Shown here: positions 25,237 through 33,197 of the stretch, one piece after another
Layout: the number at the start of each line of letters is the position of its first letter
How positions within the stretch are numbered: position 1 is the stretch's first letter
Assembly (NCBI RefSeq): GCF_000384315.1
Contig: NZ_ARVW01000001.1
Location: forward strand, 3,534,157 to 3,598,156
Source: Amycolatopsis nigrescens CSC17Ta-90
GTDB taxonomy: Bacteria > Actinomycetota > Actinomycetes > Mycobacteriales > Pseudonocardiaceae
Direction: 5' to 3'
Length of the DNA: 64,000 bases
The notes under the pieces: generated by a model
What the model was told of the DNA's origin: nothing
Database searches by the model: none
What the model saw: only the letters and a program-made list of their open reading frames with translations
Translations under genes and position numbers: made by a program

Positions 25237-26328
25237 ATGGGCGAGCACCGCCGCAGCGTTCGGGTGGCCATCGTTGGCGTCGGCAATTGTGCAGCGTCGC
25301 TGGTGCAGGGCGTGGAGTACTACCGCGACGCCGACCCCGGCGCGCGCGTGCCGGGCTTGATGCACGTGCAGTTCGGTCAGTACCACGTGCGTGACATCGA
25401 GTTCGTCGCCGCTTTCGACGTGGACGCCAAGAAGGTCGGCCGCGACCTGTCCGAGGCCATCGTGGCCAGCGAGAACAACACGATCAAGATCGCCGACGTG
25501 CCGCCGGCCGGGGTCACCGTGCAGCGCGGGCACACCTTCGACGGGCTCGGCCGGTTCTACCGCGAGACCATCGAGGAGTCCGACGAGAAGCCGGTGGACG
25601 TGGCCGCGGCGCTGCGCGCGGCCGAAGTGGACGTGCTGGTCGCCTACCTGCCGGTTGGCTCGGAGGAGGCGGACAAGTTCTACGCGCAGGCCGCCATCGA
25701 CGCGGGGGTCGCGTTCGTCAACGCGCTGCCGGTGTTCATCGCCTCCGACCCGGAGTGGGCCGCCAAGTTCACCGAGGCCGGCGTGCCGATCGTGGGCGAC
25801 GACATCAAGTCGCAGGTCGGCGCCACCATCACGCACCGCGTGCTGGCCAGGCTGTTCGAGGACCGCGGTGTCCAGCTCGACCGCACCATGCAGCTGAACG
25901 TGGGCGGCAACATGGACTTCCTGAACATGAAGGAACTGGAGCGCCTGGAGTCGAAGAAGATCTCCAAGACCCAGTCGGTGACCTCGCAGGTGGACCGCGA
26001 CCTCGGCAAGGGCAACGTGCACATCGGCCCGTCCGACTACGTGCAGTGGCTGGACGACCGGAAGTGGGCCTACGTCCGGCTCGAGGGTCGCGCCTTCGGT
26101 GACGTGCCGTTGAACATGGAGTACAAGCTCGAGGTGTGGGACTCGCCGAACTCGGCCGGCATCATCATCGACGCGGTGCGTGCCGCGAAGATCGCGCTGG
26201 ACCGCGGCATCGGCGGGCCGATCCTGTCCGCGTCCTCGTACTTCATGAAGTCGCCGCCGGAGCAGTACGACGACTCCACCGCCCGCGACTCCATCGACAA
26301 GTTCATCCGCGGCGAACTCGACCGCTAG
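25237..26328 (+). CDS. ino1: Inositol-3-phosphate synthase
   Basis: A 363-residue NAD-dependent enzyme converting glucose 6-phosphate to inositol 3-phosphate, the first step to phosphatidylinositol, lipoglycans and mycothiol. The dinucleotide motif is [12 protein letters not shown] (residues 9-20). Other family marks are [33 protein letters not shown] and the C-terminal [12 protein letters not shown] follows GAAGGAGAA. It is the short prokaryotic form. A palindromic terminator follows. Confidence 0.97.
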   Translation: MGEHRRSVRVAIVGVGNCAASLVQGVEYYRDADPGARVPGLMHVQFGQYHVRDIEFVAAFDVDAKKVGRDLSEAIVASENNTIKIADVPPAGVTVQRGHTFDGLGRFYRETIEESDEKPVDVAAALRAAEVDVLVAYLPVGSEEADKFYAQAAIDAGVAFVNALPVFIASDPEWAAKFTEAGVPIVGDDIKSQVGATITHRVLARLFEDRGVQLDRTMQLNVGGNMDFLNMKELERLESKKISKTQSVTSQVDRDLGKGNVHIGPSDYVQWLDDRKWAYVRLEGRAFGDVPLNMEYKLEVWDSPNSAGIIIDAVRAAKIALDRGIGGPILSASSYFMKSPPEQYDDSTARDSIDKFIRGELDR

Positions 26329-26343
26329 CTTTCTCCTCCAAGG

Positions 26344-26398
26344 TGCAGCGAAGGCCACCTTGCCTGCGTTGGATGCAGGCAAGGTGGCCTTCGCTGCA
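26344..26398. terminator. Palindromic repeat, family B (24-bp arms)
   Basis: Arms TGCAGCGAAGGCCACCTTGC... (26344-26367) and complement (26375-26398) pair perfectly around a 7-nt loop. It sits between convergent ino1 and the HAD gene, 15 bp from one stop and 3 bp from the other. It is 50/55 identical to the element at 58368. Confidence 0.85.
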
Positions 26399-26400
26399 TT

Positions 26401-27051
26401 TCAAGCGCTGGGGATGCCGAGGGTGGTGGGGAGGTCGCGGATGTGCGTGAGGACGGTGTCGGCTTCGGCTAGGGCCGAGGGGTCCGGCGGGAAGTGCGGG
26501 TTCGGCACCGCGTAGACGGTCATCCCGGCGGCTTTCGCCGAGCGCAGCCCGTTCGTGCTGTCCTCCACCGCCGCACAGGCCGTCGCCGGCACGCCCAGCC
26601 GGCCGGCCGCTTCGAGGTAGACGTCCGGCGCCGGTTTGCCGGCCGCGACCTGCTCGCTGGACAGCGCCACCCGGACCAGGCCGGTCAGCCCGGTGGCGTC
26701 CAGGAAAGCCTTGATCAGTACCGGTGGTGACGAGCTGGCGATGGCCACCGGGTACCGCTCGCCGACCGCGCGCACGACCTCCGCTGCGCCCGGCAGCACC
26801 GGCGGGCCACCGGAGTAGCGCTCGGCCATCCGGTCCACCACCACCTCGGCGATCCGCTCCGGGGTCAGCCGCGCGCCGAGTTCTTCGACCAGGTATCGCG
26901 CCCATTCCGGGGTGCTCATCCCCTGCTGCGCCCTGGTCGCCTCCGGCCGCCAGCTGCCGCCGTGCTCGGCGACCACCGCCCGGCGCACCTCGTCCCAGGT
27001 CTGTTCGGAGTCGACCAGCACCCCGTCCAGGTCGAAAACCACCGCGTCCAT
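26401..27051 (-). CDS. HAD-superfamily phosphatase / beta-phosphoglucomutase-like
   Basis: A 216-residue HAD hydrolase. Motif I is M-D-A-V-V-F-D-L-D-G-V-L-V-D-S (nucleophile D7, D9), motif II is A-S-S-S near 105, motif III the Lys of A-A-G-K-P-A-P-D-V-Y near 136, motif IV V-E-D-S-T-N-G near 161. The alpha-helical cap between motifs I and II puts it with phosphoglycolate phosphatase and beta-phosphoglucomutase-like enzymes. A GTG three codons upstream is possible, but a TAGCGT box 7 nt before the ATG at 27051 favours the latter. Substrate unknown. Confidence 0.9.
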   Translation of the reverse strand: MDAVVFDLDGVLVDSEQTWDEVRRAVVAEHGGSWRPEATRAQQGMSTPEWARYLVEELGARLTPERIAEVVVDRMAERYSGGPPVLPGAAEVVRAVGERYPVAIASSSPPVLIKAFLDATGLTGLVRVALSSEQVAAGKPAPDVYLEAAGRLGVPATACAAVEDSTNGLRSAKAAGMTVYAVPNPHFPPDPSALAEADTVLTHIRDLPTTLGIPSA

Positions 27052-27058
27052 GCCCCGC

Positions 27059-27064
27059 ACGCTA
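27059..27064 (-). promoter_or_regulatory. Probable -10 box of the HAD gene (leaderless start)
   Basis: TAGCGT on the minus strand, 7 nt before the ATG at 27051. Confidence 0.45.
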
Positions 27065-27077
27065 CCTGTGCGGCAAA

Positions 27078-27111
27078 TTACTTCGACAGGCTAAGTAAAT
27101 ATTGTTAGGGT
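27078..27111 (+). promoter_or_regulatory. marR promoter with MarR operator
   Basis: TTCGAC (-35, 27082-27087) and TAGGGT (-10, 27106-27111) are 18 nt apart, and the -10 ends 6 nt before the GTG at 27118, so the mRNA is probably leaderless. A perfect inverted repeat TTACTT (27078-27083) / AAGTAA (27093-27098) covers the -35 box, the expected place for a MarR repressor. Confidence 0.65.
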
Positions 27112-27117
27112 AGCTAA

Positions 27118-27603
27118 GTGATTTCCGGAGTGGGCGAACTGGCGGGTGAACTGCGGCCGTTGGTGTTCCGGCTGTACTACGTGGTGCGCCGGCAGACGCC
27201 GCAGCTGCGGCTCACCCTCACCCAGGGCTCGGTGCTCGCCGAGCTGATGCGCGGCGGGCCGCGGCGGATGACCGCGCTGGCCGAGTTCGAGGGCGTGAAG
27301 CTGCCGTCGATGACCGACGTGGTGGCCAGGCTGGAACGGCTCGGGCTGGTGCGCCGCGCGCCCGATCCGGACGACCGCCGCGCGGTACTGGTCCGGGTCA
27401 CCGAGGAGGGCGCGCGTTTCTACCAGGAGCTCGTGGCGGCGCGGGAGGAGTTCCTGCGCGAGCGGCTGACCCGGCTCGACCCGGCCGAACGGGACGCCAT
27501 CGAGGCGGCGCTTCCCGCGCTGCGGCGGCTATTGGACCCCACCGTGGACCCCGTGGATCCGACTGTGAAACCGAAGGAGGAATTGATCGGCGATGAGCGC
27601 TGA
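27118..27603 (+). CDS. MarR-family transcriptional regulator
   Basis: A 161-residue regulator with the winged helix at about 35-110 (LTQGSVLAELMRGGPRRMTA, L-P-S-M-T-D-V-V-A-R-L-E-R-L-G-L-V, then the wing D-P-D-D-R-R-A-V-L-V). MarR proteins repress efflux or catabolic genes and release DNA on binding a small phenolic or drug-like ligand. It overlaps the MFS transporter gene by 11 bp, so it almost certainly controls that transporter as well as itself. The last 20 residues are Pro/Val/Asp-rich. Confidence 0.93.
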   Translation: MISGVGELAGELRPLVFRLYYVVRRQTPQLRLTLTQGSVLAELMRGGPRRMTALAEFEGVKLPSMTDVVARLERLGLVRRAPDPDDRRAVLVRVTEEGARFYQELVAAREEFLRERLTRLDPAERDAIEAALPALRRLLDPTVDPVDPTVKPKEELIGDER

Positions 27604-28810
27604 AAGTCATTCGAGCCTGCTGGACGCGGTGAAGGGGCAGCCGAAGCAGGTGTGGATCACCGCCTTCGCCGCGGTGATCGCGTTCATGGGCATCGGCCTG
27701 GTCGACCCGATCCTGCTGTCCATCGCCGAAGGGCTGCACGCGACCCCGTCCGAGGTCACCCTGCTGTTCTCGTCCTATCTCGGCGTGCAGGTGATCGCCA
27801 TGCTGGTCACCGGCGCGGCGAGCGCGCGGTTCGGCGCCAAGCGGACCGTGCTGACCGGGCTCACCCTGATCGTGCTGGCGACCGCGTTGTGCGCGGCGGC
27901 CGGTTCGATCGAGCAGCTGGTCGGCCTGCGCGCGGTATGGGGCCTCGGCAACGCCTTCTTCATCGCGACCGCGCTGTCGGTGATCGTCGGCGCGGCCACC
28001 GGCGGGCAGTCGGGCGCGATCCTGCTTTACGAGGCGGCGCTCGGGGTCGGCCTGGCGGTCGGCCCGCTGCTGGGCGCGCTGCTCGGCAGCATCTCCTGGC
28101 GTGGTCCGTTCGTTGGCACCGCGGTGCTGATGGCCGGCGCGCTGGTGCTGTGCGCGGTCTTCCTCTCCGGTGACGCGAGGGAGAAGCGTGCACCGATCAG
28201 GCTGCTCGACCCGTTGCGCGCGCTCCGGCACACCGGCCTGCTGCGCACGTCGATCGGGTCCGCGCTCTACACCGCCGCCTTCTTCACCGTGCTCGCCTGG
28301 TCCCCGTTCGTGCTGGAGTGGAACGCGATCGCGGTCGGCCTGGTGTTCTGCGGCTGGGGTCTCTGCGTCGCGGTGGCCGGGGTGGTGCTGGCGCCGAAGC
28401 TGGCCGGCCGGCTCGGTGAACGGCACGCCGCCGCGCTCTCGGTGTTCGGCTACGCCTTGCTGATGATGGTCATGGTGGTGCCGGCCAAGCCGGTGCTGGT
28501 GGTCGCGATCGTGCTCAGCGGGCTGGTCTCCGGGCTGCTGAACACCCTGTTCACCGGTACCGCGATGTCGATCAGCGACGCGCCGCGGCCGGTGGCCAGC
28601 GCGGGCTACAACTTCTGCCGCTGGCTGGGCGGCGCGGTGGCGGCGACCCTGGTGGGGCATGTCGCCGAGTGGTTCGGCTCGCCGCGGGCGCCGTTCGTGG
28701 CGGCCGCCGTGCTCTGCGTGCTGGCCGGTGGGCTGCTGTCGCTGCGGACCCGCGCCGGCGACCCGCACCGGGTACCGGCCGAGGCCGCGCTGGTCGGCGA
28801 GGAGTTCTGA
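27593..28810 (+). CDS. MFS efflux transporter, 12 helices
   Basis: A 405-residue major facilitator protein with about 12 membrane helices. The helix 2-3 loop carries a degenerate motif A (G-A-A-S-A-R-F-G-A-K-R), and helix 5 has the G-x-x-x-G-P-x-x-G pattern (V-G-L-A-V-G-P-L-L-G) of drug:H+ antiporters. The ATG lies within the last codons of marR, after GGAGGAATT. Export of a toxic compound under MarR control is the simplest reading; substrate unknown. Confidence 0.9.
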   Translation: MSAESHSSLLDAVKGQPKQVWITAFAAVIAFMGIGLVDPILLSIAEGLHATPSEVTLLFSSYLGVQVIAMLVTGAASARFGAKRTVLTGLTLIVLATALCAAAGSIEQLVGLRAVWGLGNAFFIATALSVIVGAATGGQSGAILLYEAALGVGLAVGPLLGALLGSISWRGPFVGTAVLMAGALVLCAVFLSGDAREKRAPIRLLDPLRALRHTGLLRTSIGSALYTAAFFTVLAWSPFVLEWNAIAVGLVFCGWGLCVAVAGVVLAPKLAGRLGERHAAALSVFGYALLMMVMVVPAKPVLVVAIVLSGLVSGLLNTLFTGTAMSISDAPRPVASAGYNFCRWLGGAVAATLVGHVAEWFGSPRAPFVAAAVLCVLAGGLLSLRTRAGDPHRVPAEAALVGEEF

Positions 28811-28866
28811 ACTTCCGGTAAATGGCAGGCAAACGTCGGGTATTCCCATCCCGGGACGATTGGCTT

Positions 28867-28900
28867 AACGTCGGACCTCCGAACTGGGAGGTCCGACGTT
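28867..28900 (+). promoter_or_regulatory. Perfect 14-bp hairpin containing the phoX ribosome-binding site
   Basis: AACGTCGGACCTCC (28867-28880) and its complement GGAGGTCCGACGTT (28887-28900) pair fully around GAACTG. The right arm contains the GGGAGG ribosome-binding site and the first two bases of the TTG start codon at 28899. A TAACGT -10-like box (28866-28871) overlaps the left arm, so whether the full stem is in the mRNA depends on the transcription start. It could also terminate the upstream MFS transcript. Confidence 0.6.
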
Positions 28901-30947
28901 GGTCGCCAGGAAAATGCTGCCGCTGCTCACCGCGCACGCCCCGAGCCGCGCGTCGCTCACCTGCAAGTACAAGTGCGGTGACGCCTGTGCGCACGAACCG
29001 CCGAACCCTTCGGGCAACCGGTACTTCGCGGACGTGGTGACCGAGGTGCTCAGCCGGCGCGGTGTGCTGCGGGCCGGTGCGGTGGTGGCCATCGCGGGAG
29101 CAACGCTCGGCGGCGGAGTGGCCGCTGCCCAGCCCACCCGGCCGGGCAAACCCGCCCCCGGCACGGACTTCACCCCGGTCACGCCGAACACCCTGGACGC
29201 CGTGGTGGTGCCGGAGGGCTACCGGCAGGCGATCGTGATCCGCTGGGGCGACCCGCTCTTCCCGGACGCACCGGAGTTCGATTTCGCGAACCAGACCGCC
29301 GAAGCGCAGGCGAAGCAGTTCGGCTTCAACAACGACTTCGCGGCCCTGCTCCCGCTGGACCGCCACGGGCTGCGCTCGCTGCTGGTGACCAACCACGAGT
29401 ACACCACCGAGTCGTCCATGTTCTTCGGCTACGACGAGCGGAACCCGACCGAGGAACAGGTGAAGATCGCCTGGGCGGCGCACGGCCTGTCCGTGGTGCA
29501 GGTGGAGCGGGACCGTCGTTCGGGCGGGCTGACGCCGAAGTTCTCCCGGTACAACCGGCGGATCACGCTGCACACCGAGTTCGAGGTGCGCGGCCCGGCG
29601 GCGGGCGGCGAGCTGCTCCGGACCTCGGCGGATCCCAGCGGTACCAAGGTCTTCGGCACCATGAACAACTGCGCCGGCGGGATCACCCCGTGGGGCACCA
29701 TTCTTTCCGGCGAGGAGAACATCAACCAGTACTTCGGCAACGCCGAGCTGGTGCCGGATCCCGCGGTGCGCGCCAGGCTCGCCCGCTACGGCATCAAGGG
29801 CACCGAGACGGTCCGCAAGTGGGAGCGGTTCGACCCGCGGTTCGACCTGGCGAGGGAGCCGAACGAGGCGAACCGGTTCGGCTGGGTCGTGGAGCTGGAC
29901 CCGGAGGACCCGCACTCCACCCCGGTCAAGCACACCGCGCTCGGCCGGTTCAAGCACGAGTGCGCGAACGTGCGGGTGGCCGGGGACGGGCGGGTGGTCG
30001 CCTACTCCGGCGACGACGAGCGCTTCGAATACATCTACAAGTTCATCTCCACCAAGAAGATGAAGCGCGGGGACAGCAAGGCGGCCCGCCGGCACAACAT
30101 GACGCTGCTCGACGAAGGCACGCTGTACGTCGGCAGGTTCACCGGGGACAGCCCGGCGGCCGAGATCGACGGCACCGGGAAGCTGCCGTCGGACGGCGAG
30201 TTCGACGGCGTCGGCGAATGGATCCCGCTGGCCGCCGGGAAACGGTCCTTCGTGCCGGGCATGACCGCGGAGGAGGTCTACGTCTACACCCGCGAGGCGG
30301 CGGACAAGGCGGGCGCGACCAAGATGGACCGTCCGGAGGACATCCAGGCGCATCCGCGGACCGGCCGGATCTACTGCGCGCTGAGCAACAACGTGGAGCG
30401 GGGCAACGCGGGCAAGGAAGGCGCCACCGAACCGAACCCGCGCAACAACAACAAGCACGGGCAGGTGCTGGAGTTCGAAGAGTGGCACGGAGACGCGCTG
30501 GCCACCAGGTTCTCCTGGCGGCTGCTGCTGGTCTGCGGTGACCCGGCGGCGCCGGACACCTATTTCGCGGGTTTCCCGAAGGACCAGGTCAGCCCGATCT
30601 CCAGCCCGGACAACGTGGCCTTCGACTCCCACGGGAACCTGTGGATCTCCACCGACTCGGCCGGTGCGCTGGGCATCAACGACGGGCTGTACGTGGTTCC
30701 GCTGGAGGGTAGGGAACGTGGTCACTGCAAGCTCTTCCTCACCGTTCCGCACGGCGCGGAGACCTGCGGGCCGGTGATCGGCGACCAGGTGGTCACCGTC
30801 TGTGTGCAGCATCCCGGCGAGGTGGACGGGGCGAGCGCGGACAAGCCGGTCTCGCACTGGCCTGATGGCGGTGGCAGCCAGCCGCGGCCGTCCGTGGTGG
30901 CGGTGTGGAAACCGGGCAGGGACGGGCTTTCCGGTATCGGAGAGTAA
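28899..30947 (+). CDS. phoX: PhoX-type alkaline phosphatase (DUF839), copy 1
   Basis: A 682-residue exported phosphatase of the PhoX family, a calcium- and iron-dependent monoesterase used in phosphate starvation. A 50-residue extension with C22-x3-C26-x3-C30 precedes the Tat signal S-R-R-G-V-L-R-A-G (Arg 53-54). Metal-ligand segments N-N-C-A-G-G (Cys near 258) and S-G-E-E-N (near 271-275) are intact, with A-Y-S-G-D-D-E-R-F and P-D-N-V-A-F-D further on. TTG start with GGGAGG 7 nt upstream. It is a tandem paralogue of the next gene. Confidence 0.93.
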   Translation: MVARKMLPLLTAHAPSRASLTCKYKCGDACAHEPPNPSGNRYFADVVTEVLSRRGVLRAGAVVAIAGATLGGGVAAAQPTRPGKPAPGTDFTPVTPNTLDAVVVPEGYRQAIVIRWGDPLFPDAPEFDFANQTAEAQAKQFGFNNDFAALLPLDRHGLRSLLVTNHEYTTESSMFFGYDERNPTEEQVKIAWAAHGLSVVQVERDRRSGGLTPKFSRYNRRITLHTEFEVRGPAAGGELLRTSADPSGTKVFGTMNNCAGGITPWGTILSGEENINQYFGNAELVPDPAVRARLARYGIKGTETVRKWERFDPRFDLAREPNEANRFGWVVELDPEDPHSTPVKHTALGRFKHECANVRVAGDGRVVAYSGDDERFEYIYKFISTKKMKRGDSKAARRHNMTLLDEGTLYVGRFTGDSPAAEIDGTGKLPSDGEFDGVGEWIPLAAGKRSFVPGMTAEEVYVYTREAADKAGATKMDRPEDIQAHPRTGRIYCALSNNVERGNAGKEGATEPNPRNNNKHGQVLEFEEWHGDALATRFSWRLLLVCGDPAAPDTYFAGFPKDQVSPISSPDNVAFDSHGNLWISTDSAGALGINDGLYVVPLEGRERGHCKLFLTVPHGAETCGPVIGDQVVTVCVQHPGEVDGASADKPVSHWPDGGGSQPRPSVVAVWKPGRDGLSGIGE

Positions 30948-30963
30948 CCGGACGGATCGTGGC

Positions 30964-31018
30964 GTTCGCCCTCTGTTCACCTGGAGGACCCGGTCACCTC
31001 GTTTTGGGCGCTTAGCGT
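30964..31018 (+). promoter_or_regulatory. PHO box and promoter of the second phoX gene
   Basis: Two direct repeats in 11-bp register, GTTCGCCCTCT (30964) and GTTCACCTGGA (30975), match the PhoP-binding PHO box of Streptomyces (GTTCACC-type units). A TAGCGT -10-like box at 31013-31018 is 27 bp further, so PhoP would bind over the -35 region. Phosphate-starvation control is inferred. Confidence 0.65.
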
Positions 31019-31060
31019 CGGGCCGTTCCCCGACTGAGTGATGCCCGACCTGGAGGACCC

Positions 31061-33148
31061 TTGTCCACCCGCTTTGACCTGCCGTTATTTCCCCACCACT
31101 CCGGCGGTCGTTCGGCCGTCACCTGCGAGTACCGCTGCGGCAACGCCTGTGCGCACGACGCGCCGAACACCTCCGGCAACGAGTACTTCGGCGATGTCGT
31201 CAAGGACGTCGTTTCCCGTCGTGGCGCGCTGAAGGCCAGTGCGGTGATGGCGGTGGCGGCGGGCGGGTTCGCCGCGTTGTCTCCTACCGCGGCCGCCGCC
31301 GAGCCGGAGGTCCCCGCACCGCTGGCCGGGAAGCGTCCCGGTCGCCCGGTGCGCGGCACCGACTTCGACGCGGTGCCGCCGAACAAGGCGGACGCGGTCA
31401 CCATCCCGGACGGCTACGCGCAGAACGTGGTCATCCGCTGGGGGGACGCGGTGGTGCCGGGCGCACCGAAGTTCGACTTCACCAAGCAGACCGCGGCCGC
31501 GCAGGAGAAGCAGTTCGGCTACAACAACGACTTCGTCGGGCTGATCCCGCAGGACCCGCTCGGCCTGCGCAACCTGCTGGTGGTCAACCACGAGTACTCC
31601 ACCGAAGTGCACATGTTCCCGGCGGATCAGTACGACAAGAACAATCCGACCGAGGAGCAGGTCAAGATCGCCTGGGCTGCGCACGGGCTGAGCGTGGTGC
31701 AGGCCTGGCGCGACCCGGTGGCCGGCGGGCTGCGCGTGGTGCCCAGCAGGCAGAACCGGCGGATCACGCTGAACACCGAGTTCGAGGTGCGCGGCCCGGC
31801 GGCGGGCTCGAAGTTCCTGCAGACCTCCGCCGACCCGAGCGGGCGCAAGGTGTTCGGCACCCAGAACAACTGCGCCGGCGGGGTCACCCCGTGGGGCACC
31901 GTGCTCTCCGGTGAGGAGAACTTCAACCAGTACTTCGCGAACGCGGACAAGGTGACCGACCCGGTAGCGCAGGCAAGGCAGAAGCGGTACGGCCTCGCCG
32001 GCGGCGCGAGCACCCGGAAGTGGGAGCGGTTCGACAAGCGATGGGACATCGCGCAGGAGCCGAACGAGCCGAACCGGTTCGGCTGGGTGGTGGAGATCGA
32101 CCCGAACGACCCGCACTCCACCCCGGCCAAGCACACCCACCTCGGCCGGTTCAAGCACGAGGCGGCCAACATCAAGATCACCAAGGACGGTCGGGTCGCG
32201 GTCTACTCCGGTGACGACGAGCGGTTCGACTACATCTACAAGTACGTGTCCAAGGGCAAGTACAAGAAGGGCAGCAGCGCACTGGCGCGGCGGCACAACT
32301 CGGCCCTGCTCGACGACGGCACGCTGTACGTCGCGAAGTTCACCGGCGACAGCCCGGCCGCGGAGATCGACGGCACCGGCAAGCTGCCCGCGGACGGCGA
32401 GTTCGACGGCACCGGCGAGTGGATCCCGCTTGCCAGCGGCGACAAGTCCTTTGTGGACGATTTCACCGCGGAGGAGGTGTACGTGTTCACCCGGCTCGCC
32501 GCGGACAAGGCCGGGGCCACCAAGATGGACCGCCCGGAGGACATCGAGCCGAACCCGGTGAACGGCCGGATCTACGCCGCGCTGACCAACAACACCGACC
32601 GCGGCGCGGCCGGCAAGGCCGGGGCGGACGAGCCGAACCCGCGGGTGCGCAACAAGAACGGCCACGTGCTGGAGTGGGAGGAGGCCGGTGGCGACTCGGC
32701 CGCCACCCGGTTCTCCTGGCGGCTGCTGCTGGTCTGCGGTGACCCCAAGGCCGCGGACACCTACTTCGGCGGCTTCCCCAAGGACCAGGTCTCGCCGATC
32801 TCGTGCCCGGACAACGTGGCCTTCGACCGGCACGGCAACCTGTGGATCTCCACCGACGGCAACACCCTCGGCGCAAACGACGGGCTGTTCTCGGTGCCGG
32901 TGGACGGCCCCGAGCGCGGCCACGTGAAGCAGTTCCTTTCGGTGCCGGTCGGTGCCGAAACCTGCGGCCCGGTGGTCACCGACCATCTGGTCCTGGTCGC
33001 CGTGCAGCACCCCGGTGAGGACGCGGAGAACTCGGCGAACCCGACCTCGCACTGGCCCGACGGCGGCAAGTCGCAGCCGCGCCCGTCCATCGTCTCGGTC
33101 TGGAAGAAGGGCCATTTCGGCTTCCCCGGCCAGATCGGCGTCCGCTAA
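31061..33148 (+). CDS. phoX: PhoX-type alkaline phosphatase (DUF839), copy 2
   Basis: A 695-residue paralogue of copy 1 with the same layout: C22-x3-C26-x3-C30, Tat motif at Arg 53-54 (VSRRGALKAS), an A-x-A region near 75-80, the N-N-C-A-G-G-V-T-P-W-G-T segment (Cys near 271) and S-G-E-E-N-F-N-Q-Y-F. Identity to copy 1 is high over the whole mature protein, so this is a fairly recent tandem duplication. TTG start with GGAGG 5 nt upstream. Unlike copy 1 it has a clear PHO box upstream. A palindromic repeat follows the stop by 5 bp. Confidence 0.93.
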   Translation: MSTRFDLPLFPHHSGGRSAVTCEYRCGNACAHDAPNTSGNEYFGDVVKDVVSRRGALKASAVMAVAAGGFAALSPTAAAAEPEVPAPLAGKRPGRPVRGTDFDAVPPNKADAVTIPDGYAQNVVIRWGDAVVPGAPKFDFTKQTAAAQEKQFGYNNDFVGLIPQDPLGLRNLLVVNHEYSTEVHMFPADQYDKNNPTEEQVKIAWAAHGLSVVQAWRDPVAGGLRVVPSRQNRRITLNTEFEVRGPAAGSKFLQTSADPSGRKVFGTQNNCAGGVTPWGTVLSGEENFNQYFANADKVTDPVAQARQKRYGLAGGASTRKWERFDKRWDIAQEPNEPNRFGWVVEIDPNDPHSTPAKHTHLGRFKHEAANIKITKDGRVAVYSGDDERFDYIYKYVSKGKYKKGSSALARRHNSALLDDGTLYVAKFTGDSPAAEIDGTGKLPADGEFDGTGEWIPLASGDKSFVDDFTAEEVYVFTRLAADKAGATKMDRPEDIEPNPVNGRIYAALTNNTDRGAAGKAGADEPNPRVRNKNGHVLEWEEAGGDSAATRFSWRLLLVCGDPKAADTYFGGFPKDQVSPISCPDNVAFDRHGNLWISTDGNTLGANDGLFSVPVDGPERGHVKQFLSVPVGAETCGPVVTDHLVLVAVQHPGEDAENSANPTSHWPDGGKSQPRPSIVSVWKKGHFGFPGQIGVR

Positions 33149-33153
33149 CCCGC

Positions 33154-33197
33154 TCGTGAGTGAAAAGTGTTGTCCCGGCAACACTTTTCACTCACGA
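33154..33197. terminator. Palindromic repeat, family A, copy 1
   Basis: TCGTGAGTGAAAAGTGTTG (33154-33172) and its exact complement (33179-33197), 6-nt loop. It lies between convergent phoX and the MFS gene, and the MFS stop codon (33188-33190) is inside the right arm. Related copies occur at 42782 and 53352. Confidence 0.85.

Noticed and set aside
28572-33184. Frames of about 800 and 700 codons opposite the two phoX genes
   Set aside because: They mirror each other only because the phoX genes are paralogues; no start signal or domain.
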